Source: Spirochaetaceae bacterium (GTDB lineage: Bacteria > Spirochaetota > Spirochaetia > DSM-27196 > Salinispiraceae). Taken from it: DNA of 12,381 nucleotides. How positions within the stretch are numbered: position 1 is the first letter of the stretch; each line of letters starts with the position of its first letter. The translations under genes and the position numbers were made by a program. The stretch lies in the NCBI GenBank assembly GCA_007129335.1, contig SKVS01000338.1, positions 1 to 12,381 of the forward strand, in the 5' to 3' direction. Positions 6,474 through 12,381 of this stretch are shown piece by piece. Below the pieces are notes generated by a model. It searched no databases. It was not told the origin of the DNA and was given only the letters and a program-made list of their open reading frames with translations.

Positions 6474-7288
6474 CGTAATCCGAACTCCGGGGACCTGGCT
6501 ACTTCATTTGTCATAACAACCTTGGCATCGGGATGATCCTGAACAAAGGATGCTGGAAAATCCCTGCTAACAGGACCATAGAGCAAGCTCCTCACCACTG
6601 CTTTTTGCCAAGGCCGGTTTAGGTAGAGGCGTAGTTTTTTGCTTTGCAATATTGATTTCATTCCGACAGTCACTGCCCGGGTAGGAATAATATCCCAAGC
6701 ACCACCCAATGCAGTATGGGAGTTCGTGGTAATGGTTTCTCTGGTCAAGGTAACAATCCGAGACGGGGCATGTTCGTCGCTGGGAGGTTCATTAAAAGCC
6801 AGGTGTCCATTAATCCCAACACCGGCAAAACAAATGTCCGCACCGCCTAAATCCGCAATCCAGGTATCGTACTCCCGGGGTTCAGCAGGATTAGGAAAGT
6901 ACACATGATTGGGGTTAAAACCATATTTCCCTGAACAGGGTAAAACCAGCTCCCGGTCAATGAATCCTCGGAATGACAAAGGATGATCACGGGGTATAGC
7001 CTCGTTGTTCTCATCCACATATTCATCCATAAAGAAAAAGTGAACATTGGCCAGATCGAGGGGGTACACATCCCAGAGGTCCAAAAGCCTCCTATACTGG
7101 TATACCGGTCCTACCGGACAAATAAATACCCGGGCTTGGTTCTGTTCATTCCCTTCAGCAATGCTCCGATGCATTTCCAAGGCCATTGTCCAATACAAAT
7201 CAATGTCCGTTTCCAGAATATTCACCTGAACATTTGTGCTGGTGCGGGAAAACACTGGTTGACCATAAAATTCTAAAGACTTTTCCAT
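6470..7288 (-). CDS. NagB-like (glucosamine-6-phosphate deaminase/isomerase family) protein
   Basis: 272 aa, the usual NagB length. It has FFFMDEYVD with Asp88 (equivalent of the NagB general base in MDEY), GVGINGHLAFNEP at 156-168 with His162 and Glu167, and the later TVGMKSIL and KVVMTNE segments. In E. coli NagB the loop reads DGH; here Asp is Asn160. The enzyme may therefore do aldose-ketose isomerisation on something other than glucosamine 6-phosphate, or be a modified deaminase. As first gene of the operon it is probably driven by the promoter at 7340-7368. I chose ATG 7288 because AGGAGG lies 7 nt upstream; the more upstream ATG at 7309 lies before that site. NagB product resembles fructose 6-phosphate, the phosphate counterpart of 6-sulfofructose, so a sulfonated amino sugar is a conceivable but unproven substrate. 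Confidence 0.9.
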   Translation of the reverse strand: MEKSLEFYGQPVFSRTSTNVQVNILETDIDLYWTMALEMHRSIAEGNEQNQARVFICPVGPVYQYRRLLDLWDVYPLDLANVHFFFMDEYVDENNEAIPRDHPLSFRGFIDRELVLPCSGKYGFNPNHVYFPNPAEPREYDTWIADLGGADICFAGVGINGHLAFNEPPSDEHAPSRIVTLTRETITTNSHTALGGAWDIIPTRAVTVGMKSILQSKKLRLYLNRPWQKAVVRSLLYGPVSRDFPASFVQDHPDAKVVMTNEVARSPEFGLR

Positions 7289-7339
7289 TTCCGTACCTCC
7301 TCGGGACATGGGGCTGCCATCGATTTCCAGGAATCTAGA

Positions 7340-7368
7340 ATCTTAGGCCATGTTGATCTCCCGGTCAA
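7340..7368 (-). promoter_or_regulatory. Candidate sigma-70 promoter for the NagB-like operon
   Basis: On the minus strand TTGACC (7368-7363) and TAAGAT (7345-7340) are separated by exactly 17 bp, giving a start near 7333 and a leader of about 45 nt before the ATG at 7288. The hexamers match consensus at 5/6 and 4/6. Confidence 0.55.
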
Positions 7369-7429
7369 AGACAATTTCGTCTGGATAGAAGAAATCCTGC
7401 CCAGGAAACAACCGATAGGAACCTTTTCC

Positions 7430-7478
7430 TTGACAGGTGGTGAAAACCATGGTTTGCTTACTTTTAGAAAGAAAGTAA
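7430..7478 (+). promoter_or_regulatory. Candidate promoter and palindromic operator for the ABC transporter operon
   Basis: A perfect TTGACA -35 lies at 7430-7435. At 17-bp spacing the -10 is poor (TTTGCT at 7453-7458), partly helped by TG upstream. Overlapping its end is a perfect inverted repeat, TTACTTT (7458-7464), 7 bp, AAAGTAA (7472-7478), placed where a repressor would block initiation. AAAGAAAGTAAAT at 7468-7480 is identical to 2748-2760 beside the ROK gene promoter, which suggests ROK control of transport. Confidence 0.5.
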
Positions 7479-7491
7479 ATAGGAGGCACAT

Positions 7492-8772
7492 ATGCGACTG
7501 AACAAAACAGTAGCAATCCTACTTGGCGTGTTACTCTTGGCTCCTGCTCTGCTAATTGCCGGTGGTGGGCAACAAGCAGCTCCGGAGCAAAGGGAAATCG
7601 TACTAAACTGGCCCACAATTTGGGTTGGACAAGATGCGAAAGCCACAGTAGTGGAACAATTGGTAAACGAGTTCAACCAGGCAAATGCAGGTCAAATTCG
7701 GATCAACATGCAACCATCCCCAGATTACGATGGATACAGAGATTTGATTAACACCTCAATTGCAGCCGGACAGGTTCCCGATTTATTCGTATTCAATGTT
7801 GACCCTACCCAGTTTCAGTATTACGACGGCGACCTTCTTATGGATTTCACCGATGATCTGAAGGGGCCCTGGGGAAACAGGTTTGTCGACGGAGCAATCC
7901 AGGCATCCACAAGAAACGGCCGGGTAAAATCTGTTCCCTTTGAATCTGCCCTGACTCCCATATGGTACAACACTGCATTGTTCGAACGAGCAGGAATCAG
8001 CCAGTTCCCCACAACCAATGCAGGTTTCTGGGAAGCAGCTGAAAAACTGAAGGCAGCAGGAATTGTACCCATGAGCCATATGACCGGCGGAACCAACGCA
8101 TGGACAAGTATGCTGTGGTATTCCCACATTGTAGCCAATATTGGCGGACCGGATGTATGGAGCAAGCCCCTTTCGGACCCTGTTTTTGTTCAAGCAGCAG
8201 AAATCCTCCTTCGCATGTATCAGGATGGAAATACCACTCGGGATGCAGTTGGTGCTGATGCCGGAGTATCTGGCGGACATTATCAGGCACAAAATACCGC
8301 AATGTTCATTAATGGACCATGGTACATCGGAAATATCCGAACCAATTCACCAGAAGCGTATGCAAATACCAGACTTGCCGCTTTCCCTGGACCGGGAAAT
8401 TACCAGGGCGGCCAAATCGGGTTCCTGTTGTCCAACCTTGCAGCAGCGAACACCAACGATCCAGCACGAAGAGCAGCGGTCATAAAATTCATGCAATGGA
8501 TGACCGAACCGGCAAATGTTGCACGGCTGTCACTGGATTCCGGAGCTTTGTTTACTATCCGTTTCGATATTCCTCCCGGAACCGAAGTGGATCCTCTCCA
8601 GCAAATGTTCCTGGAAATCAACAGCAGCGCTACGTTTATTGCTGAACACTTTCAAGCCAACTTCCCTGCAGACGTTGTAGCAGAATTTGGCCAGGCACTG
8701 GGAAGCATGGCCCTTGGCCGATCGACTCCCCAACAATTTATTGCCCAAATTAGAGCAGCCGCGGGTCAATAA
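7492..8772 (+). CDS. ABC transporter sugar-binding protein (family 1 extracellular solute-binding protein)
   Basis: 426 aa, standard length. A signal peptide covers about residues 1-23 (RLNK, a hydrophobic core, then LIA), followed by GGGQQAAPEQ. There is no lipobox Cys, so cleavage by signal peptidase I is likely and the mature protein would be soluble in the periplasm. GGGQQ-type starts are common in spirochaetal binding proteins. The body has the family 1 pattern: VEQLVNEFNQAN, the VPDLFVF segment, ALTPIWYNTALFERAGI, and AMFINGPWYIGNI. It should deliver an oligosaccharide or glycoside to the two permeases downstream; from the neighbours, sulfoquinovose or sulfoquinovosyl glycerol is my suggestion, analogous in role to SmoF. 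AGGAGG is 5 nt before the ATG. It is the first gene of the operon, and a hairpin separates it from the permeases. Confidence 0.95.
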   Translation: MRLNKTVAILLGVLLLAPALLIAGGGQQAAPEQREIVLNWPTIWVGQDAKATVVEQLVNEFNQANAGQIRINMQPSPDYDGYRDLINTSIAAGQVPDLFVFNVDPTQFQYYDGDLLMDFTDDLKGPWGNRFVDGAIQASTRNGRVKSVPFESALTPIWYNTALFERAGISQFPTTNAGFWEAAEKLKAAGIVPMSHMTGGTNAWTSMLWYSHIVANIGGPDVWSKPLSDPVFVQAAEILLRMYQDGNTTRDAVGADAGVSGGHYQAQNTAMFINGPWYIGNIRTNSPEAYANTRLAAFPGPGNYQGGQIGFLLSNLAAANTNDPARRAAVIKFMQWMTEPANVARLSLDSGALFTIRFDIPPGTEVDPLQQMFLEINSSATFIAEHFQANFPADVVAEFGQALGSMALGRSTPQQFIAQIRAAAGQ

Positions 8773-8793
8773 ATTTCCCCTTTTCATTCAACT

Positions 8794-8820
8794 ATGCACC
8801 ACCCGTCCTGGGTGGTGCAT
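8794..8820 (+). terminator. Strong intercistronic hairpin after the binding-protein gene
   Basis: ATGCACCACCC (8794-8804) and GGGTGGTGCAT (8810-8820) form a perfect 11-bp stem with a 5-nt loop, 21 nt after the stop codon. No T-run follows, so it is more likely a partial terminator or 3'-end stabiliser that raises binding protein over permease than a full terminator. The permease gene starts 85 bp later. Confidence 0.75.
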
Positions 8821-8905
8821 TATACTGAAAGTACCAAGTTACCACGCAGCTGGTTCCACACCTGAAACTGGCACAACTTGGACATACTGAATAACAGGAA
8901 CATGT

Positions 8906-9793
8906 ATGAAACAACTGAACAAAAACTGGAAAGGCATTGGTCTTTTTCTCCTGCCCGCAGGAGTACTGTATTCCCTGTTCTTTATCATTCCCTTGGGGTT
9001 TGTCTTTTACGTCAGCCTCCAAAGCTGGAACGGGATCAGTGCCATGGAGTTTATTGGACTAACCAATTACCGGAATCTGTTTCAAAATCCCACATTCATC
9101 CTCGGAATCCGTAACAACTTTATCTGGGCCATGGCTTTGGCATTCATACAAGTTCCCCTTGCCGCACTTATTGCAATGATTCTTACCCGAAAACCCCGAG
9201 GCTGGCGTTTTTTGCGCACGGTTTATTTCCTCCCAAATGTAATTTCCCAAGTGGCAATTGCCATGCTTTGGATCAGTATTTACAACGCCGAATACGGTGC
9301 AATTAATCAATTCCTGACAATGATTGGTCTAGAAGACCTGACCCAAAATTGGCTGGGTCAAATTGAAACCGCTTTACCAGCGGTAATAATTCAGCAAGTT
9401 CTCTACATTGGCTATTTCATGATTATTCTGCTGGCTGCAACCATGTCTATTCCTGAATCCTTTTACGAGGCTGCCCAGTTGGATGGCGCCAATGTGTTTC
9501 AACAAGATTGGTATATTACCCTTCCCATGATAAAAAGCATTATGGTGGTATGCATGACCCTGGCTATCTCCTACGGTCTACGACACTTTGAGGCAACCTT
9601 CCTCATGACAAACGGAGGACCTGCAAATTCAACCATGGTAATGGGACTCCACCTCTACCGCAGAACCTCTTCCCTGGATTATGGGCAGGCGAATGCGGTG
9701 GGAACCACCCTCATTCTTGTAGGGGGTACAATAATAGTTGTTATTCGCCGGCTGTTCAGCAGACGGGATAAAGCTGCAGACGCAGTACAGTGA
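8906..9793 (+). CDS. ABC transporter permease, MalF/UgpA type
   Basis: 295 aa with about six membrane segments: near 10-30, 70-95, 105-130, 155-180, 205-230 and 262-280. The conserved EAA loop reads FYEAAQLDGANVFQQDWYITLP, the contact site for the ATPase. It belongs to the binding-protein-dependent sugar permeases and should form a heterodimer with the next gene product in the inner membrane. The ATG at 8906 follows AGGA by 6 nt; an ATG 4 nt earlier is in another frame. Its stop lies 8 nt before the next start. No ATP-binding subunit is encoded in the window, so a shared MsmX/MalK-type ATPase elsewhere is likely. Confidence 0.95.
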   Translation: MKQLNKNWKGIGLFLLPAGVLYSLFFIIPLGFVFYVSLQSWNGISAMEFIGLTNYRNLFQNPTFILGIRNNFIWAMALAFIQVPLAALIAMILTRKPRGWRFLRTVYFLPNVISQVAIAMLWISIYNAEYGAINQFLTMIGLEDLTQNWLGQIETALPAVIIQQVLYIGYFMIILLAATMSIPESFYEAAQLDGANVFQQDWYITLPMIKSIMVVCMTLAISYGLRHFEATFLMTNGGPANSTMVMGLHLYRRTSSLDYGQANAVGTTLILVGGTIIVVIRRLFSRRDKAADAVQ

Positions 9794-9801
9794 GGTTCAT
9801 A

Positions 9802-10644
9802 ATGTCTATACCAAAAACCCCGAGTCAACACCTTCTTACAACACTGAAATGGATTTTTCTTGGTACATTTCTTTTTGTTACCTTCGTACCCCTTATTTGG
9901 CTGGTTATATCTTCCTTCAAAACAAACTTTGAATTTCAGACCCAGCCCTTCAGCCTCCCTGCCCAATGGCAGTTTCAAAACTATGTAAATGCAGTACGCA
10001 CATCCCAACTTCATATTTTATTTTTTAACTCGGTTTTTGTGGCTGTACTTGCTACCGGTCTTAACATCCTAGTCTCCAGTATGGCTGCCTTTGTACTGTC
10101 CAGAGAACAGTTCAAGTACCGAAACATCATTCTCAACACCATGGTTGCCGGTGTACTTGTACCGATCATCTCCCTCATGGTTCCTTACTTCCGGCTTATT
10201 CGTATTCTACAATTATACGATACCCTCTTTGCCCTGGTCGTAGTGTATTCGGCGGTCAATATTCCAATTTCGGTTTTCCTTATACACGGTTTCATGACTG
10301 GGATTCCCAAGGAACTGGAAGAATCTGCCTCAATGGATGGCTGTTCCTTCGTCCAGCGGTTTACCAAAATCATCTTTCCCCTGTCTCAAATGGGTCTGGT
10401 GACCTCAGGAACCTTCGTTTTTCTGTATTCCTGGAACGAATTTATTTATGCTCTGCTCATGACCTCATCAATCAGCGCACGAACACTCCAGTTGGGTATC
10501 AGATTCTTCCGAAGTCAATTTCTGACCGACTTCACCAGTATGTACGCTGCAATAGTCATAACTATTATTCCCAGTATCCTTGTATATGTGTTCTTCCATG
10601 AAAAAATCATTCAGGGATTAACCAGTGGAGCTGTAAAAGGGTAA
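9802..10644 (+). CDS. ABC transporter permease, MalG/UgpE type
   Basis: 280 aa from the chosen start, with six predicted membrane segments (first near 15-40, last near 250-270). The EAA loop reads PKELEESASMDGCSFVQRFTKIIFP, with the Glu-Glu-Ser-Ala-Ser-Met-Asp-Gly core diagnostic of MalG-type sugar permeases. A GTG at 9790 overlaps the preceding TGA and would add four residues. I prefer the ATG at 9802 because TGAGGT lies 6 nt upstream of it and nothing SD-like precedes the GTG. It pairs with the upstream permease for uptake of the binding protein's ligand. The following isomerase gene begins 3 nt after its stop, so transport and the first metabolic step are co-transcribed. Confidence 0.95.
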   Translation: MSIPKTPSQHLLTTLKWIFLGTFLFVTFVPLIWLVISSFKTNFEFQTQPFSLPAQWQFQNYVNAVRTSQLHILFFNSVFVAVLATGLNILVSSMAAFVLSREQFKYRNIILNTMVAGVLVPIISLMVPYFRLIRILQLYDTLFALVVVYSAVNIPISVFLIHGFMTGIPKELEESASMDGCSFVQRFTKIIFPLSQMGLVTSGTFVFLYSWNEFIYALLMTSSISARTLQLGIRFFRSQFLTDFTSMYAAIVITIIPSILVYVFFHEKIIQGLTSGAVKG

Positions 10645-10647
10645 ATC

Positions 10648-12063
10648 ATGAACATACAATCAATGCACAACACCGCAGTCCAGGCCGGTATAGTACAAGA
10701 ACCGGTGATCGGTCTGATGATCATGGGCCGAAAACGCCCGGGCTTCGATCCCCAATGGGGAGCCCACATGAAGGAGCTGATCCAAAAAAGGGTCCAGTCG
10801 CTCCCCTATGAGGTAATTATCCCTTCAGATAACATAGCTGACCAGGCAGAGCTCTCCAGGGCTGCTGAAACATGCAGGACTAAAGGGGTCACGGTCATGC
10901 TGCTAGTTCAGCCAACCATTTCCGATGGACGGCTGGCACCACTGCTTTCCCGTCTCTGGAATAAGCCGCTGGTCTTCTGGGCAACCACCGAAAAACCCGA
11001 GGGTGCCATGATCAGCGCAAATTCCCTGGTGGGAACCCACGTAATGGCTGCAACCCTGCGCCAACTCGGGCATCCCCTGGAAATTCTGTTCGGCCATCCC
11101 GATGAAAAAGACACCATCAACCGTCTGACCCAGTCCATTGCTGCAGTTCATGCCACCGACTCAATTCAGAACAAAAGCCTTGGTCTTGTAGGTTTTCCTG
11201 CACCGGGATTCATCGATTTTCACGCCGATCCGGTGTTCATTAACGACAGCCTGAACAGCCAACTCTACCAAATTAACACACCCGAATTCATTGACCGCAT
11301 TATGGCCTACAACGAACAGGAACTTGCCACTGAGGTGCAGCATTTCCTCGATCTTGAACTTCCCCAGACCCCTGCTTTCACGGAAGTTTGTGGTAACGAG
11401 ACTCATCAGGCACTGACCATGCAGGCCCGTTTTTACCGGGGATTCAGGGATTTCTTTACCGAAGAGGGATTTGCAAGCCTGGCTTTCCGCTGCTGGCCCG
11501 ACCTTCCCACCATTACCGGCCACTGGCCCTATCTTGCTCTTTCCCGTCTGGTATCCGAAGGCTTTCCTATTGCAATGGAGGGGGATATCGATGGTGCGCT
11601 GGGCAGCACCATAGCCGAAAGTGCAGGACTCGGGCCGGTATATCTCTCGGACTGGCTTGAACACGATACATCCAGCATTACCATTTGGCACACCGGCGCA
11701 GCCCCCCTGCAGCTGGCAAACCCCGTCGGCACTCCCGGAGGACCGGCCCTGGATGTGCAGTTCAACAACAAGCGGCCAACGGTTGTGGAATCTACCATAC
11801 GCCCGGGAATGGATGTTACTGCATTCCGGCTTTGGCGGTATAATAACCAGTATCACCTGACTGCACTGGAAGGCAGAACAGAGCAGCCACTGAAACACAT
11901 TATGGCAACCAACGGCCGATTTGTTACCCATAGGGTGGATATCTGCCATTGGTTCGAGGAAATGGTTCAATTGGGAATGCCCCACCACCTGTGTATAATC
12001 CAGGGGCATCATGGGGATACCCTGCGCCGAATTGCCCGTTTATCGGGGTTTACCTGGGTATAA
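10648..12063 (+). CDS. L-fucose/L-arabinose isomerase-fold aldose-ketose isomerase, candidate sulfoquinovose isomerase
   Basis: 471 aa. The C-terminal half shows the FucI/AraA C-terminal domain pattern: PIAMEGDIDGAL with Glu311, VYLSDWLEHD with Asp335, ITIWHTGAAP around 344-353, and PHHLCIIQGHHGD near the end with candidate metal-binding His446/447 or His454/455. The N-terminal half has the alternating strand-helix pattern of this superfamily (VIGLMIMG, VTVMLLVQP, LGLVGFPAPGF). Members convert aldoses to ketoses using Mn2+ or similar metals in the cytoplasm. It is shorter than true FucI (about 590 aa) and diverged from both FucI and AraA. Next to a YihQ-like glycosidase it is the natural candidate for SQ to 6-deoxy-6-sulfofructose; some non-YihS sulfoglycolytic loci use isomerases of this fold, as I recall. 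AAAGGG precedes the ATG by 6 nt. Another unphosphorylated sugar as substrate remains possible. Confidence 0.88.
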   Translation: MNIQSMHNTAVQAGIVQEPVIGLMIMGRKRPGFDPQWGAHMKELIQKRVQSLPYEVIIPSDNIADQAELSRAAETCRTKGVTVMLLVQPTISDGRLAPLLSRLWNKPLVFWATTEKPEGAMISANSLVGTHVMAATLRQLGHPLEILFGHPDEKDTINRLTQSIAAVHATDSIQNKSLGLVGFPAPGFIDFHADPVFINDSLNSQLYQINTPEFIDRIMAYNEQELATEVQHFLDLELPQTPAFTEVCGNETHQALTMQARFYRGFRDFFTEEGFASLAFRCWPDLPTITGHWPYLALSRLVSEGFPIAMEGDIDGALGSTIAESAGLGPVYLSDWLEHDTSSITIWHTGAAPLQLANPVGTPGGPALDVQFNNKRPTVVESTIRPGMDVTAFRLWRYNNQYHLTALEGRTEQPLKHIMATNGRFVTHRVDICHWFEEMVQLGMPHHLCIIQGHHGDTLRRIARLSGFTWV

Positions 12064-12109
12064 CTGAAACGCCCGATCCCTTACTCTTTTGCCGAAAAGG
12101 AAGTTTTTC

Positions 12110-12381
12110 ATGAAATCTCCCCTGGAGCTTGTCCAGAGAACTCAAGGGTTCAGTATACTCGTACATCAGCGGGAATTTCTTGCTCACAGTCCCCAAAAAC
12201 CCCTGTTGACCTTTGGATTGGGTCTTCCAAAATTCCGGTGCTGGCACGGAAACTACAAAATTACCGAGCAACACCGGGAAATAATAATACCGAAACAAAT
12301 TCTGGCCGAACAAACCGGGCCGAACTCTATTTCTCTGGTAATCCCCGGCAAACTTACCCTGGTATTATCCATGGAAACCCA
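12110..12381 (+). CDS. N-terminal part of a GH31 glycosidase, probably sulfoquinovosidase (YihQ-like); runs off the window
   Basis: An open frame of 90 codons starts at ATG 12110, 8 nt after AAGGA and 46 bp after the isomerase stop, and has no stop before the edge. Its start, GFSILVHQREFLAHSP then FGLGL and WHGNYKI, lines up without gaps with my recollection of the E. coli YihQ N-terminus (SFTLHFQQRLILTHSK, IGSGI, FRGNFSI). Shared residues include F, QR, L, HS, P, GxG and GN. This is the N-terminal beta-sandwich domain of GH31. The catalytic Asp residues and the sulfonate-binding Arg/Trp/Tyr would lie beyond the window. There is no signal peptide, so it is cytoplasmic, and it would hydrolyse imported SQ glycosides such as sulfoquinovosyl glycerol. 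Another GH31 alpha-glucosidase is the main alternative. Confidence 0.65.
   Translation, partial: MKSPLELVQRTQGFSILVHQREFLAHSPQKPLLTFGLGLPKFRCWHGNYKITEQHREIIIPKQILAEQTGPNSISLVIPGKLTLVLSMET

Noticed and set aside
7783..8292. Minus-strand ORFs opposite the binding-protein gene
   Set aside because: Cys-rich, low-plausibility translations wholly inside a well-supported gene; no start signals.
8794..8820. Full rho-independent terminator ending a one-gene transcript
   Set aside because: The stem is strong but no U-tract follows, and the permeases downstream need the same promoter. I treat it as an intercistronic hairpin or attenuator.
11161..12012. Long minus-strand ORF opposite the isomerase gene
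   Set aside because: It is fully antisense to a gene with clear family motifs and shows no domain pattern, so it is a shadow frame.

Overview
The window reads as a carbohydrate-catabolic island of a free-living bacterium of moderate GC content. A spirochaete (Spirochaetales, Treponema/Spirochaeta-like) is my best guess. It rests mainly on the binding protein's signal peptide, which runs into a Gly-Gly-Gly-Gln-Gln stretch typical of spirochaetal sugar-binding proteins, and on the gene style. No rRNA or other phylogenetic marker is present, so this is an inference.

Layout, left to right. (1) 1-281: non-coding array of three 81-bp palindrome-bounded repeats; the last supplies the end of the first gene. 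(2) Minus-strand operon 2646->256: split transketolase (N half, then C half) and an RpiB/LacA-type isomerase. (3) Divergent from it, a ROK-family repressor (2805-3974), whose 3' end overlaps the next gene tail to tail. (4) Minus-strand operon 7288->3879: NagB-like protein, amidohydrolase, Gfo/Idh/MocA protein. A 131-bp MITE-like element with perfect 19-bp terminal inverted repeats and a 4-bp target duplication sits between the last two. (5) Plus-strand operon from 7492 to the right edge: ABC binding protein, two permeases, a FucI/AraA-fold isomerase, and the first ~90 codons of a protein resembling the N-terminus of GH31 sulfoquinovosidases (YihQ type).

How the genes may work together (inference). 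The uptake system, a sulfoquinovosidase-like glycosidase, an aldose-ketose isomerase, a split transketolase and an RpiB-like isomerase are the parts list of the transketolase route of sulfoquinovose (SQ) degradation. In that route SQ becomes 6-deoxy-6-sulfofructose. Transketolase removes two carbons to give 4-deoxy-4-sulfoerythrose, an isomerase makes 4-deoxy-4-sulfoerythrulose, and a second transketolase step releases sulfoacetaldehyde. The RpiB-like protein appears to lack the ring-opening His and the phosphate-binding Arg residues of ribose-5-phosphate isomerases, which fits a non-cyclising, sulfonated four-carbon substrate. Enzymes for sulfoacetaldehyde are not in the window. The NagB-like/amidohydrolase/Gfo operon has no place in the known route and may be an uncharacterised extension. 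A 13-bp motif shared by the rok/transketolase and transporter promoters suggests that the ROK protein controls both.
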